Part shown: positions 24,077-31,958 of the stretch, piece after piece
Layout of the letters: every line of letters begins with the position of its first letter
Position numbering within the stretch: position 1 is the stretch's first letter
NCBI GenBank assembly: GCA_017959745.1
Contig: JAGDAA010000160.1
Span: 1-33,098 of the forward strand
DNA length: 33,098 nucleotides
Source of the DNA: Clostridia bacterium
GTDB taxonomy: Bacteria; Bacillota; Clostridia; Oscillospirales; SIG627
Direction of reading: 5' to 3'
Program-made: the position numbers and the translations under genes
The notes under the pieces: generated by a model
The model's database searches: none
What the model saw: only the letters and a program-made list of their open reading frames with translations
What the model was told of the DNA's origin: nothing

Positions 24077-24338
24077 ATAAATGCAAGGATGATATTACGT
24101 TTTCCGGCAATGCTTTCCAAGAGAGCCGCGGCAGGTGTGAAGCGGTAAAGGATCCGGAGGACGGTCTCGTATCGGAGCAGAGCGCCCGAAAGGAAACCGG
24201 TAAGGCGCTACGGGAGATCCCGTTACAGGTCGGGGACTTGCTTGAGTCCCGCAGAGTGGCTGGATTTACAGCAACCCGGGTGGTACCGTGGCAAAAATCG
24301 TTTTGTCATCCCGCGGAGGTTATCTCCGCGGGTTTTTT
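24077..24338 (+). promoter_or_regulatory. T-box leader, candidate leucine specifier
   Basis: A T-box RNA senses the charging of a tRNA and permits readthrough when the tRNA is uncharged. The conserved T-box GGGTGGTACCGTGG spans 24278-24291. The distal stem I elements AGAGAG (about 24120-24125) and AGGTGTGAA are present. I can pair CGTTTTCCGG (24098-24107) with CCGGAGGACG (24154-24163), and GATA (24091-24094) with TATC (24170-24173). This leaves GTCTCG (24164-24169) as the 3' side of the specifier loop, which contains CTC (24166-24168) followed by a purine, i.e. a Leu codon. The bulge UGGU would match discriminator base A, as in tRNA-Leu. GTC (Val) overlaps and cannot be excluded. The leader ends in a terminator. 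Confidence 0.88.
24310..24338 (+). terminator. Regulated terminator of the first T-box
   Basis: Perfect 9-base arms CCCGCGGAG (24310-24318) and CTCCGCGGG (24324-24332), a 5-base loop and six T residues, 26 bases before the start codon. Confidence 0.93.
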
Positions 24339-24363
24339 GTTTGAAGTGTAGAAAGGAATCGGT

Positions 24364-25752
24364 ATGAAAAAAATCTTCGTCTGCGACTGCACCCTTCCCG
24401 TTCTTACCGGCGAGCGCACCCGCCCGCTTTTGGCGAGAGAAAAGAACGCTCTGGCACAGCGCCTTGACGCGTTGGGCGTGGATATTCTGGAGCTTCCCGC
24501 CGTACGGAACATAAAAGAGGATACCATTATCCATAAGACAATCGCCTCCGGCGTGGGAGGAAGGATACTCGCTGTACCCGCCGGGGACAGTGAGGAAGCT
24601 GTTGATGCCGCCTGGGAGGGTGTTTCCGGCGCGGAAAAGCCCATGTTGACGATCGCGCTCCCGATCTCCACCGTGCAGATGGAGTACCGCTATCACCTGA
24701 AGGAAAACAAGATGGCGGGGAAGGTTAGCGCTCTGGTCGGGTATGCGAAGAAAAAAGGATGTCTTGTGGCGTTTTCCGCCGGCGACGCTTCTCGGGCATC
24801 CGAGCCATTTCTGACGGAGATATCCCGTACCGCTGTCGCCGCCGGCGCCGATTATCTGATCTTCTGCGACGACGCGGGGGATCTTTTGCCTGAGGAACTC
24901 GCCCGCAAGATCCGCTTGGTCAAGGATGCTGTTACGGTGCCCGTTATTGTCTCTCTCTCCGACAGTATCCATTGCGCCTGTGCCAACGCTATAACGGCAT
25001 TGCGCGCCGGCGCGGACGGCGTTCGTTGCGCTGTGACCGGGGCAGACGTGCTTCATACCGGCGCTCTCGCCGCGGCGATTGCCGCGTTGGGCGATACCCT
25101 TTCCATCTCTGTCGGATTGAGGGAAACCGAGGTCCATAATGATATTTCCGAAATGTTAAAGCATGTTTCCTCTTCCCAAAAGCCCGTATCAGGGAGTGAA
25201 TCCGCCGGTGTGATCCTGGACGCTGAAAGCACGCCCGCTCAGATCGGTGAAGCGGTCCGTTCCCTGGGATACGATCTTTCCGCTGACGATTTGGGAAAGG
25301 TCTGCGAATCCGTCGCCCGCATCTGTGAGAAAAAGAGCAGCATCGGGGACGTGGAACTGGAAGCGGTCATCGCTTCTTCCGCTATGCAGGCGCCTTCCAC
25401 CTACCATTTGGTCAGTTATCAGATCACCAGCAGCAACGTTGCCAGGGCAATGGCGAGCATCACGCTCTCCCGCGGGGATGAAACGGTGTGCGGCGTGGCA
25501 ACCGGCGACGGACCCATCGATTGTTGCTTTAAGGCCATTGAACAGTCCATCGGCTACCATTATGAACTGGACGATTTTCAGATCCAGGCGGTGACGGAGG
25601 GTAAGGAGGCTTTGGGCTCCGCGCTGGTCCGTCTGCGCAGTCAGGGAAAACTGTACTCCGGAAACGGTCTCTCCGCCGATATTGTCGGCGCCAGTATCCG
25701 CGCGTATATCAACGCTTTGAACAAGATTGTCTATGAGGAAACAGAAAGATGA
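24364..25752 (+). CDS. 2-isopropylmalate synthase homologue lacking catalytic metal ligands
   Basis: The 462-residue product has the LeuA layout: an HMGL-like TIM barrel (about 1-285), a short linker, and a C-terminal LeuA regulatory dimer domain (about 335-460) with GVATGDGPIDCCFKAIE and the ending LSADIVGASIRAYINALNK. The barrel is clearly related (VQMEYRYHL, FSAGDASR) but catalytic positions are changed: DTTLRDG reads DCTLPVL (8-14), the Glu of FSAED is Gly140, the metal motif HCHND reads SLSDS (197-201), and the NG-GERAGN Asn aligns with Thr232. All metal ligands appear lost, so condensation of acetyl-CoA with 2-oxoisovalerate is unlikely. A leucine-sensing partner of the coupled next gene (4-base overlap) is a reasonable guess. 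Alignment is by eye. Confidence 0.82.
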   Translation: MKKIFVCDCTLPVLTGERTRPLLAREKNALAQRLDALGVDILELPAVRNIKEDTIIHKTIASGVGGRILAVPAGDSEEAVDAAWEGVSGAEKPMLTIALPISTVQMEYRYHLKENKMAGKVSALVGYAKKKGCLVAFSAGDASRASEPFLTEISRTAVAAGADYLIFCDDAGDLLPEELARKIRLVKDAVTVPVIVSLSDSIHCACANAITALRAGADGVRCAVTGADVLHTGALAAAIAALGDTLSISVGLRETEVHNDISEMLKHVSSSQKPVSGSESAGVILDAESTPAQIGEAVRSLGYDLSADDLGKVCESVARICEKKSSIGDVELEAVIASSAMQAPSTYHLVSYQITSSNVARAMASITLSRGDETVCGVATGDGPIDCCFKAIEQSIGYHYELDDFQIQAVTEGKEALGSALVRLRSQGKLYSGNGLSADIVGASIRAYINALNKIVYEETER

Positions 25753-28211
25753 AGCTCGTCTTTTCAACGCATAACGTTAAGCGGGGATTCTTTTTGGATC
25801 TTTGCCGGATGGCTTTTGATTATGGCTTTTCCGGGTTTGAGATTTATGATGCCGTTTCCGAGCGCCGCTACCACGGGGACAGCGTTCTTCGCGCTGAGAT
25901 CGCATCCGATGCCAAGAGGAAGCTCCACAACCGCTCTCTCTCCGTTTCCGCGCTGACGGTCCCGCTTCCTCTGGAGGATGACGGATGTACGCCGCGCCTT
26001 TTGCTCCAGTACGTTGAAATGGCGCAGAGCGCCGGGGTGGAGCAGATCATCGTCCATACCGCCGGTGAAAACGATCTGCCTCTGTTTATGGAAAAACTCG
26101 GGGACGCCGTTAAGCGGGCGGAAGCTCTGGGTGTGGAGATCCTGTTTGAAACCACGGGATACCTGGCTGAAACGGAACACGCCCTGGAGATCGTCAACGG
26201 CTTTTCCTCCGCCGCCATCGGCGTAGCGTGGAACATCCGGGAAACCTTCTTCTCCGCCGGTGAAAGCGCCGAGAACACCATCAAAACGCTGGGCGCCTAC
26301 ATCCGTTACGTTCGCTTTGGCGACCGCAAGGAGGGAAAGGACGTTCTCGTTGGCGAAGGGGAACTCCCCGCGGTCTCCTTTATCAATGCCCTTCGCTCCC
26401 TGAATTTTGAGGGGTATATCGCCTGCGCCTGGAATGAGGAGATTACAGACGCGGATATTGTTTTAACGCATTTTCAAACTTATATGACCGGCTTTGAGAA
26501 AAGCGCTCATACCACCCGGGCTTTGCCCACGAACCGTGCCGGTACGGGGACTTTTCCCTGGAAAAAGTACGATACCATCGACCTGACCTTTCCCCAGGTG
26601 CTGGACGTAATGGCGGAGACTTATCCCGATCAGCTGGCGTTCAAATATACCACGCTGGATTATACCCGCACCTACGCCCAGTTTCGCCGAGATGTTGACC
26701 GGGTGGCGGCGGCTTTCATCGCTATGGGCGTGAAGCCCGGCTATCACGTTGCCATCTGGGCGACAAACGTTCCCGCCTGGTTTTTGACCTTCTGGGCGGC
26801 TACCAAGATCGGCGCCGTTCTGGTGACGGTAAATACCGCCTATAAGATCCACGAGGCGGAATACCTGCTGCGGCAGTCCGATACACACACTCTCATTATG
26901 ATCGAGTCTTCCAAGGATTCCGACTATAAGGGGATCATGGAGGAACTGTGCCCCGAGCTTGCCACGCTGGAAAAGGGAAAGCCCCTGTACGCCAAACGGC
27001 TTCCGTTTCTCCGGAACATTATTACCGTCGACTTTTCTATGAATGGATGCCTCACCTGGGAGGAAATGATGGACACGGCGGAGCGCACGCCCCCCGAGGA
27101 AGTCCGCCGCCGCGCCTCCCGGGTCCGTCCGGACGACGTATGTAATATGCAGTATACCTCCGGCACCACCGGTTTTCCCAAGGGCGTTATGCTGACCCAT
27201 TCCAATATTATCAACAACGGTAAGATCATCGGCGACCGTATGGATATGTCCACCGCGGACCGGATGATGATCCAGGTGCCTATGTTCCATTGCTTCGGCA
27301 TGGTGCTCTCCATGACCAATATGATGACCCACGGCGGCACCATGTGCCCCATGCCCTATTTTTCGCCGAAGTCCTGCCTGTCCTGTATCACAAACGAAAA
27401 GATCACCTGCTTCAACGGCGTACCCACTATGTTCATTGCACTTTTCAATCATGAGGACTTCGCCGTGACCGATTTCTCTCATATGCGTACCGGCATTATG
27501 GCGGGCTCCAACTGTCCGCCGGACCTGATGCGCCGCGCCGCGAGAGAAATGAATATGCGGGAGATCCTTTCCGTGTACGGGCAGACCGAATCTAGTCCGG
27601 GCTGCACCATGGGCGAGGTAAACGAGGATGAGGATCATCGGGTGGAAACCGTCGGCTCGGCTTTTCCGGGTGTTCAGTGCAAAATCATCGACCCCGAGAC
27701 CGGAAAGGATTTACCAGACGGAGAGAACGGCGAGTTCGTGGCAAAGGGCTTCAATATTATGAAAGGCTATTACAAAATGCCGGAAGCCACCAAACAGACC
27801 ATCGATGAAGATGGCTGGCTCCATACCGGCGATATCTGCTGCCGCACGACGGACGGATATTACAAGGTGACCGGACGTTTGAAGGATATGATCATCCGCG
27901 GCGGAGAAAATCTGTATCCCCGGGAGATCGAAGAGTTTTACCTGACCCATCCCAAGGTGAGGGACGTACAGGTCATCGGTGTGCCGGATGAGAAGTACGG
28001 GGAGGAGGCGTGCGCCTGGATAATCCTTCACGACCACGAGGAAAGCGGGGAAGAGGAAATGCGTGAATACGGCAATGCTCATATGGCGCGCCACAAGGTG
28101 CCCCGGTACTTCCTGTTCGTAAAGGATTTTCCCATGAACGCCGCCGGAAAGATTTTAAAGTACAAGATGAAGGAAAGCTCTGTGGAGCTTTTGGGTCTGG
28201 AAAAGAAATAA
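25749..28211 (+). CDS. TIM-barrel (AP endonuclease 2-like) / acyl-CoA synthetase fusion
   Basis: This 820-residue protein joins two domains. Residues 1-260 resemble the sugar phosphate isomerase/epimerase (xylose isomerase-like) TIM barrel, with IIVHTAG (His103), LFETTG (Glu134) and VGEGELP; two usual metal positions look changed (Asn162 for Asp, Arg189 for His). Residues about 265-820 are an AMP-forming acyl-CoA synthetase of the FadD/fatty-acyl type, with the P-loop YTSGTTGFPKG (about 469-479), YGQTESSPG, TGDICCR, the hinge GRLKDMIIRGGENLYP and the catalytic Lys in AAGKILKYK. The ligase domain appears fully active. It starts inside the stop of the LeuA homologue, so expression is coupled. 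The acyl substrate is not readable; context suggests a branched short-chain acid. Confidence 0.88.
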   Translation: MKLVFSTHNVKRGFFLDLCRMAFDYGFSGFEIYDAVSERRYHGDSVLRAEIASDAKRKLHNRSLSVSALTVPLPLEDDGCTPRLLLQYVEMAQSAGVEQIIVHTAGENDLPLFMEKLGDAVKRAEALGVEILFETTGYLAETEHALEIVNGFSSAAIGVAWNIRETFFSAGESAENTIKTLGAYIRYVRFGDRKEGKDVLVGEGELPAVSFINALRSLNFEGYIACAWNEEITDADIVLTHFQTYMTGFEKSAHTTRALPTNRAGTGTFPWKKYDTIDLTFPQVLDVMAETYPDQLAFKYTTLDYTRTYAQFRRDVDRVAAAFIAMGVKPGYHVAIWATNVPAWFLTFWAATKIGAVLVTVNTAYKIHEAEYLLRQSDTHTLIMIESSKDSDYKGIMEELCPELATLEKGKPLYAKRLPFLRNIITVDFSMNGCLTWEEMMDTAERTPPEEVRRRASRVRPDDVCNMQYTSGTTGFPKGVMLTHSNIINNGKIIGDRMDMSTADRMMIQVPMFHCFGMVLSMTNMMTHGGTMCPMPYFSPKSCLSCITNEKITCFNGVPTMFIALFNHEDFAVTDFSHMRTGIMAGSNCPPDLMRRAAREMNMREILSVYGQTESSPGCTMGEVNEDEDHRVETVGSAFPGVQCKIIDPETGKDLPDGENGEFVAKGFNIMKGYYKMPEATKQTIDEDGWLHTGDICCRTTDGYYKVTGRLKDMIIRGGENLYPREIEEFYLTHPKVRDVQVIGVPDEKYGEEACAWIILHDHEESGEEEMREYGNAHMARHKVPRYFLFVKDFPMNAAGKILKYKMKESSVELLGLEKK

Positions 28212-28245
28212 GGACTTTTTTCGCCCGAAAAATTACGAAAAGACC

Positions 28246-28274
28246 TTGACAACAGACAAACGCGGTGATACAAT
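28246..28274 (+). promoter_or_regulatory. Promoter of the second T-box operon
   Basis: A perfect TTGACA (28246-28251), 17-base spacer and TACAAT (28269-28274). The transcript would start near 28281, just before stem I of the T-box. Confidence 0.83.
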
Positions 28275-28280
28275 CGCCAT

Positions 28281-28555
28281 AGTCCCAAAAAGCGATGACG
28301 AAGACGGAGCTGATCGTGAAGCCCCAAGAGAGCCGGGGACGGTGTGATCCCGGCGGTGAAAGATCTCCCTCCCATCCCTTCCGAGCTGAAGGTCCGAACA
28401 CCCTTCGTTAGTAGGCGCCTTCCGTGATTGCTGCGTAAACGCATACGGCTTGTCAGAGCCTGAGTGGCGGTTTTATCCGCAATTTGAGTGGTACCGCGGG
28501 TCTTGAAGAGGTTTCAAGCTCGTCTCAAAGTAGATTCTTTGGGACGAGTTTTTTT
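28281..28555 (+). promoter_or_regulatory. T-box leader, specifier unresolved (Ile or Leu)
   Basis: The conserved T-box GAGTGGTACCGCGGG lies at 28486-28500. Stem I shows the lower element GCGATGACGAAG, the distal AGAGAGCCGGGG and GGTGTGATCCCGGC, and the 3' flank CTTCCGAGC. The specifier side of the loop is within about 28369-28377; ATC (28374-28376, Ile) and CTC (28369-28371, Leu) are both possible, and my hand folding does not decide. The bulge UGGU again fits discriminator A, shared by Leu, Ile and Val tRNAs. The leader ends in a strong terminator 17 bases before the start codon of the next gene. Confidence 0.88.
28519..28555 (+). terminator. Regulated terminator of the second T-box
   Basis: Arms CTCGTCTCAAAG (28519-28530) and CTTTGGGACGAG (28537-28548) pair with one G-U wobble, with a 6-base loop and seven T residues. 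Confidence 0.93.
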
Positions 28556-28572
28556 ACGAAAGGAGCCTTTTT

Positions 28573-30837
28573 ATGAACACCGCAAAGCCTATGCAAAACG
28601 AACTGACCGAGGTCGCTTCCCGCATTCGTGCTATTCGTGAGATCCTTGGCTACACGGAAGAAGCTATGGCGGGACTGACCGAAGTCTCCGTGTCGGATTA
28701 CGTCACGTATGAAAGCGGAAAGGTGGATCTGCCCTTTACTTTTATCCACAAATGCGCGCTGGCGTTCCGTATGGAGCTCACCGAGCTTTTGGAAGGGCAC
28801 GACGCGCACCTGTCCTCCTACACGGTCACCCGCAAGGGGCAAGGACATCAGACCGCCAAAGAAGACGGCATTATGATCCAGAATCTTGCGCCCAAGTTCA
28901 AGAGCAAGATCGCGGAGCCCTACTGGGTCCGCTACGAGTATTCCGAGGAACTTCAGAACAAGCCCATTCACCTGACCCGGCACAGCGGGCAGGAGTTTGA
29001 CCTGATTTTGTCCGGCTCCCTTTTGGTGCAGGTCGGAAAACACCAGGAGGTTCTCCGGGAAGGGGACAGCATTTACTACAACAGTTCCACGCCTCACGGT
29101 ATGATCGCGGTTGGCGGGAAGGACTGCGTATTCTGCGCGGTGGTCCTGCCCGGCGAGGACGGAAGCCGGGACGAAATGAGACAGACCGCTACCGCAGCCG
29201 ATACAAGGCTTTTGTGCGAGGAATTCGTCACCACCGGCGTGGACGAATCGGGGCGTCTCCAATCGGTGGAGTTTCACAATACGGAGCGCTTCAATTTCGG
29301 GTATGACGTGGTGGATCGAATCGCCGATCATTATCCCGAAAAGCTCGCAATGATCCATCTGGATAAAAACAAGGTGGAGCGGCGCTTTACCTTCAAGGAT
29401 ATCAAGAAGGAGTCCAACCGCACCGCAAACTACTTCCGCTCTTTGGGCATCAAAAAGGGCGACAAGGTTATGCTGGTTCTGAAGCGCCATTATCAGTTCT
29501 GGTTCGCCATGGTGGCGCTCCACAAGCTGGGCGCCATCGCCATCCCCGCTACCTACCTTCTCAAAGTTCATGATTTTGAGTATCGCTATAACGCAGCCGG
29601 GGTCAACGCCATTGTATGCACCGCCGACGGAGACACCGCTGATCTGGCGGAACAGGCCATGAAGAATTCCCCCACGGTGACCACCAGGGTCCTGGTGGGC
29701 GGTAAAAAGGACGGCTGGCACGATTTCGACGCGGAGTACCCGTTGTTCTCCAGCGTCTTTCCCCGCACGGAAGAAACCCCCGCGGGAGACGAGCCCGCCT
29801 TGATGTTCTTCTCCTCCGGTACCACCGGGAATCCCAAGATGGTGGAGCACAAGCACACCTACAGCCTGGGGCACTTCCTGACGGCGCGCTATTGGCATTG
29901 CTGTGAGCCGGACGGCTTACACTTCACCATTTCCGATACCGGCTGGGGCAAGTCCCTGTGGGGCAAGCTCTACGGACAGTGGATGTGTGAGGGCGCGGTT
30001 TTCGTTTATGACTTCGATCGGTTTGACGCTTCGGATATCCTTCCCATGTTCGCCAAGTATCAGATCACGACCTTCTGCGCGCCGCCCACTATGCTGCGTA
30101 TGATGATCAAGCAGGATATTTCCAAGTACGACTTTTCCTCCGTGAAGCATATGACCACGGCTGGGGAGGCGCTGAATCCCGAGGTTTATCGGCAATTCGA
30201 GAAAGCCACGGGGCTGGAGATTATGGAGGGCTTCGGACAGACGGAGACCACTCTTGTCATCGCTAACTTCGCCGGAACCCCGGTCAAGATCGGCTCTATG
30301 GGTATCGCATCTCCCCAGTACAAATTGGAACTGGTGGATAAGGACGATAAACCCGTGCCGCCCGGAGAGGTGGGTGAGATCGCCATCCGCTTGGATGGGG
30401 GAAGCCCGGTCGGTCTGTTTCGTCAGTACCTGGCGGAAGAAGAAAAGACCGCCGAATGTATGCGCAACGGACTGTATCACACCGGCGATACCGCCTGGAG
30501 AGACGAAGACGGCTACTTCTGGTACGTGGGCCGTGTGGACGACATCATCAAGTCCTCCGGCTACCGCATCGGACCCTTTGAGATCGAGAGTGTCATCATG
30601 GAACTGCCCTACGTTCTGGAGTGCGGCGTTTCCGCCGCCCCCGACGAGATCCGCGGGCAGATCGTCAAGGCGAGCGTCGTTCTGACCAAGGGTACCAAGC
30701 CCACGGAGGAACTGAAAAAGGAAATCCAGAACTACGTCAAGGAGCATACCGCTCCTTACAAATACCCGAGACTTGTGGTGTTCCGGGATGAACTGCCCAA
30801 GACCATCAGCGGTAAGATCCGCCGCAACGAGCTGTAA
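28573..30837 (+). CDS. XRE HTH / cupin / acyl-CoA synthetase fusion
   Basis: This 754-residue protein begins with an XRE-type helix-turn-helix (about 14-72, with SRIRAIREILGYTEEAMA and VSVSDYVTYESGKVDLP). A cupin follows (about 110-205, with HSGQEFDLILSG and a second motif ending STPHGM). From about 235 it is an AMP-forming acyl-CoA synthetase of the acetyl/medium-chain class, with the P-loop SSGTTGNPK (about 414-422), DTGWGKSLWGK, GFGQTETT, GRVDDIIKSSGYRIGP and the catalytic Lys in TISGKIRR. The N-terminal part has the layout of stand-alone XRE-cupin regulators. The enzyme may therefore bind DNA or sense its substrate through the cupin. It leads the operon with ilvE and the ferredoxin oxidoreductase. 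AAAGGAGCC precedes ATG 28573. Confidence 0.9.
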   Translation: MNTAKPMQNELTEVASRIRAIREILGYTEEAMAGLTEVSVSDYVTYESGKVDLPFTFIHKCALAFRMELTELLEGHDAHLSSYTVTRKGQGHQTAKEDGIMIQNLAPKFKSKIAEPYWVRYEYSEELQNKPIHLTRHSGQEFDLILSGSLLVQVGKHQEVLREGDSIYYNSSTPHGMIAVGGKDCVFCAVVLPGEDGSRDEMRQTATAADTRLLCEEFVTTGVDESGRLQSVEFHNTERFNFGYDVVDRIADHYPEKLAMIHLDKNKVERRFTFKDIKKESNRTANYFRSLGIKKGDKVMLVLKRHYQFWFAMVALHKLGAIAIPATYLLKVHDFEYRYNAAGVNAIVCTADGDTADLAEQAMKNSPTVTTRVLVGGKKDGWHDFDAEYPLFSSVFPRTEETPAGDEPALMFFSSGTTGNPKMVEHKHTYSLGHFLTARYWHCCEPDGLHFTISDTGWGKSLWGKLYGQWMCEGAVFVYDFDRFDASDILPMFAKYQITTFCAPPTMLRMMIKQDISKYDFSSVKHMTTAGEALNPEVYRQFEKATGLEIMEGFGQTETTLVIANFAGTPVKIGSMGIASPQYKLELVDKDDKPVPPGEVGEIAIRLDGGSPVGLFRQYLAEEEKTAECMRNGLYHTGDTAWRDEDGYFWYVGRVDDIIKSSGYRIGPFEIESVIMELPYVLECGVSAAPDEIRGQIVKASVVLTKGTKPTEELKKEIQNYVKEHTAPYKYPRLVVFRDELPKTISGKIRRNEL

Positions 30838-30884
30838 ACCCGAGCGTTTTCGCTCTCGTAATAATCAATAAAGGAGAATGAAAA

Positions 30885-31958
30885 ATGGCTTACAACATTC
30901 CGATTACAAAAACACAGAATCCCAAGCCCCTGCCTCAGGATGAGACCAAGCTGGGCTTCGGAAGGATCTTCACCGATCATATGTTCGTGTGGGATTGGGA
31001 TAAAGAGAAGGGCTGGCACGATCCCCGTATTGAGCCTTTCGGTCCCATCGTCCTGCACCCTGCCTCCACCGTTCTGCACTACGGCGCGGAGATTTTTGAG
31101 GGTTTGAAGGCATATCGCAGGATTGACGGCACAATCGCCATGTTCCGTCCCCAGGAGAATTTCAAGCGTATGAACCGTTCCGCCGAGCGGATGGGTCTGC
31201 CGGAATTCGACGGCGAGCTGGCGTTGGAAGGTCTCACGAAACTGGTGGATCTGGATTCCGAATGGATCCCTCACGGTGAAGGGACCAGTCTCTATATCCG
31301 CCCCTTTATGATCGGCGACGATGAGCATTTGGGCGTTCACGCCGTATCTCACGCCCGTTTTTACATCATCCTTTCCCCTTCCGGAAGCTACTATGCCGGC
31401 GGCCTGGCACCCGTGAAGATTATGATTGAATCCCACGATGTGCGCGCGGTCCGCGGCGGCACGGGCGAAGCCAAGTGCGGCGGTAACTACGCTGCCAGCA
31501 CCCGCGCCGGCGAGAAGGCCATGGAGAAGGGCTTTGCCCAGGTTTTGTGGCTGGACGGTGTGGAACAGAAGTACATCGAAGAAGTTGGTGCGATGAACAT
31601 TATGTTCAAGATCGCCGGCAAGATCGTCACCCCTGCGCTCACCGGTTCCATTCTGCCCGGTATCACCCGGAAGAGCATCCTGGAGTATCTCCGCGCCCAT
31701 GGCGTGGACGCCGAGGAACGCCGGATCAGCGTGGATGAACTGGCGAAAGCTATGGAAGACGGCACGCTGGAGGAAGCCTGGGGCTGCGGCACCGCGGCGG
31801 TGGTGTCTCCCGTGGGTCTCCTTTCTTACAACGGCAAGGAATATGAGATCGCCGGCGGAAAGATCGGCGAAACGACGCAGATGCTCTACGACGCCATCAC
31901 CGGCATCCAGTGGGGCAAGCGTCCTGATGAATTCGGCTGGATCTACAAGGTGAAATGA
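30885..31958 (+). CDS. ilvE: Branched-chain amino acid aminotransferase
   Basis: IlvE interconverts Leu, Ile and Val with their 2-oxo acids using PLP and glutamate. The 357-residue product is of the larger BCAT type (eukaryotic/Firmicutes-like), with HYGAEIFEGLKAYR, FMIGDDEHLGV, the PLP Lys197 in GEAKCGGNYAAS, and EEVGAMNIMF. AAAGGAG lies 8 bases before ATG 30885. The 47-base gap after the acyl-CoA synthetase gene has no promoter or terminator, so both are probably on the same T-box-controlled transcript. The stop overlaps the next gene by 4 bases. Confidence 0.95.
   Translation: MAYNIPITKTQNPKPLPQDETKLGFGRIFTDHMFVWDWDKEKGWHDPRIEPFGPIVLHPASTVLHYGAEIFEGLKAYRRIDGTIAMFRPQENFKRMNRSAERMGLPEFDGELALEGLTKLVDLDSEWIPHGEGTSLYIRPFMIGDDEHLGVHAVSHARFYIILSPSGSYYAGGLAPVKIMIESHDVRAVRGGTGEAKCGGNYAASTRAGEKAMEKGFAQVLWLDGVEQKYIEEVGAMNIMFKIAGKIVTPALTGSILPGITRKSILEYLRAHGVDAEERRISVDELAKAMEDGTLEEAWGCGTAAVVSPVGLLSYNGKEYEIAGGKIGETTQMLYDAITGIQWGKRPDEFGWIYKVK

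Noticed and set aside
28525..29898. Minus-strand open frame of 457 codons opposite the XRE-cupin-ligase gene
   Set aside because: It runs across the T-box terminator and antisense to three recognisable domains; it is a shadow.
30841..30858. Small hairpin CGAGCG-TTTT-CGCTCTCG between the ligase fusion and ilvE
   Set aside because: The stem is about 5 base pairs and no T run follows, so it is not a convincing terminator or attenuator.
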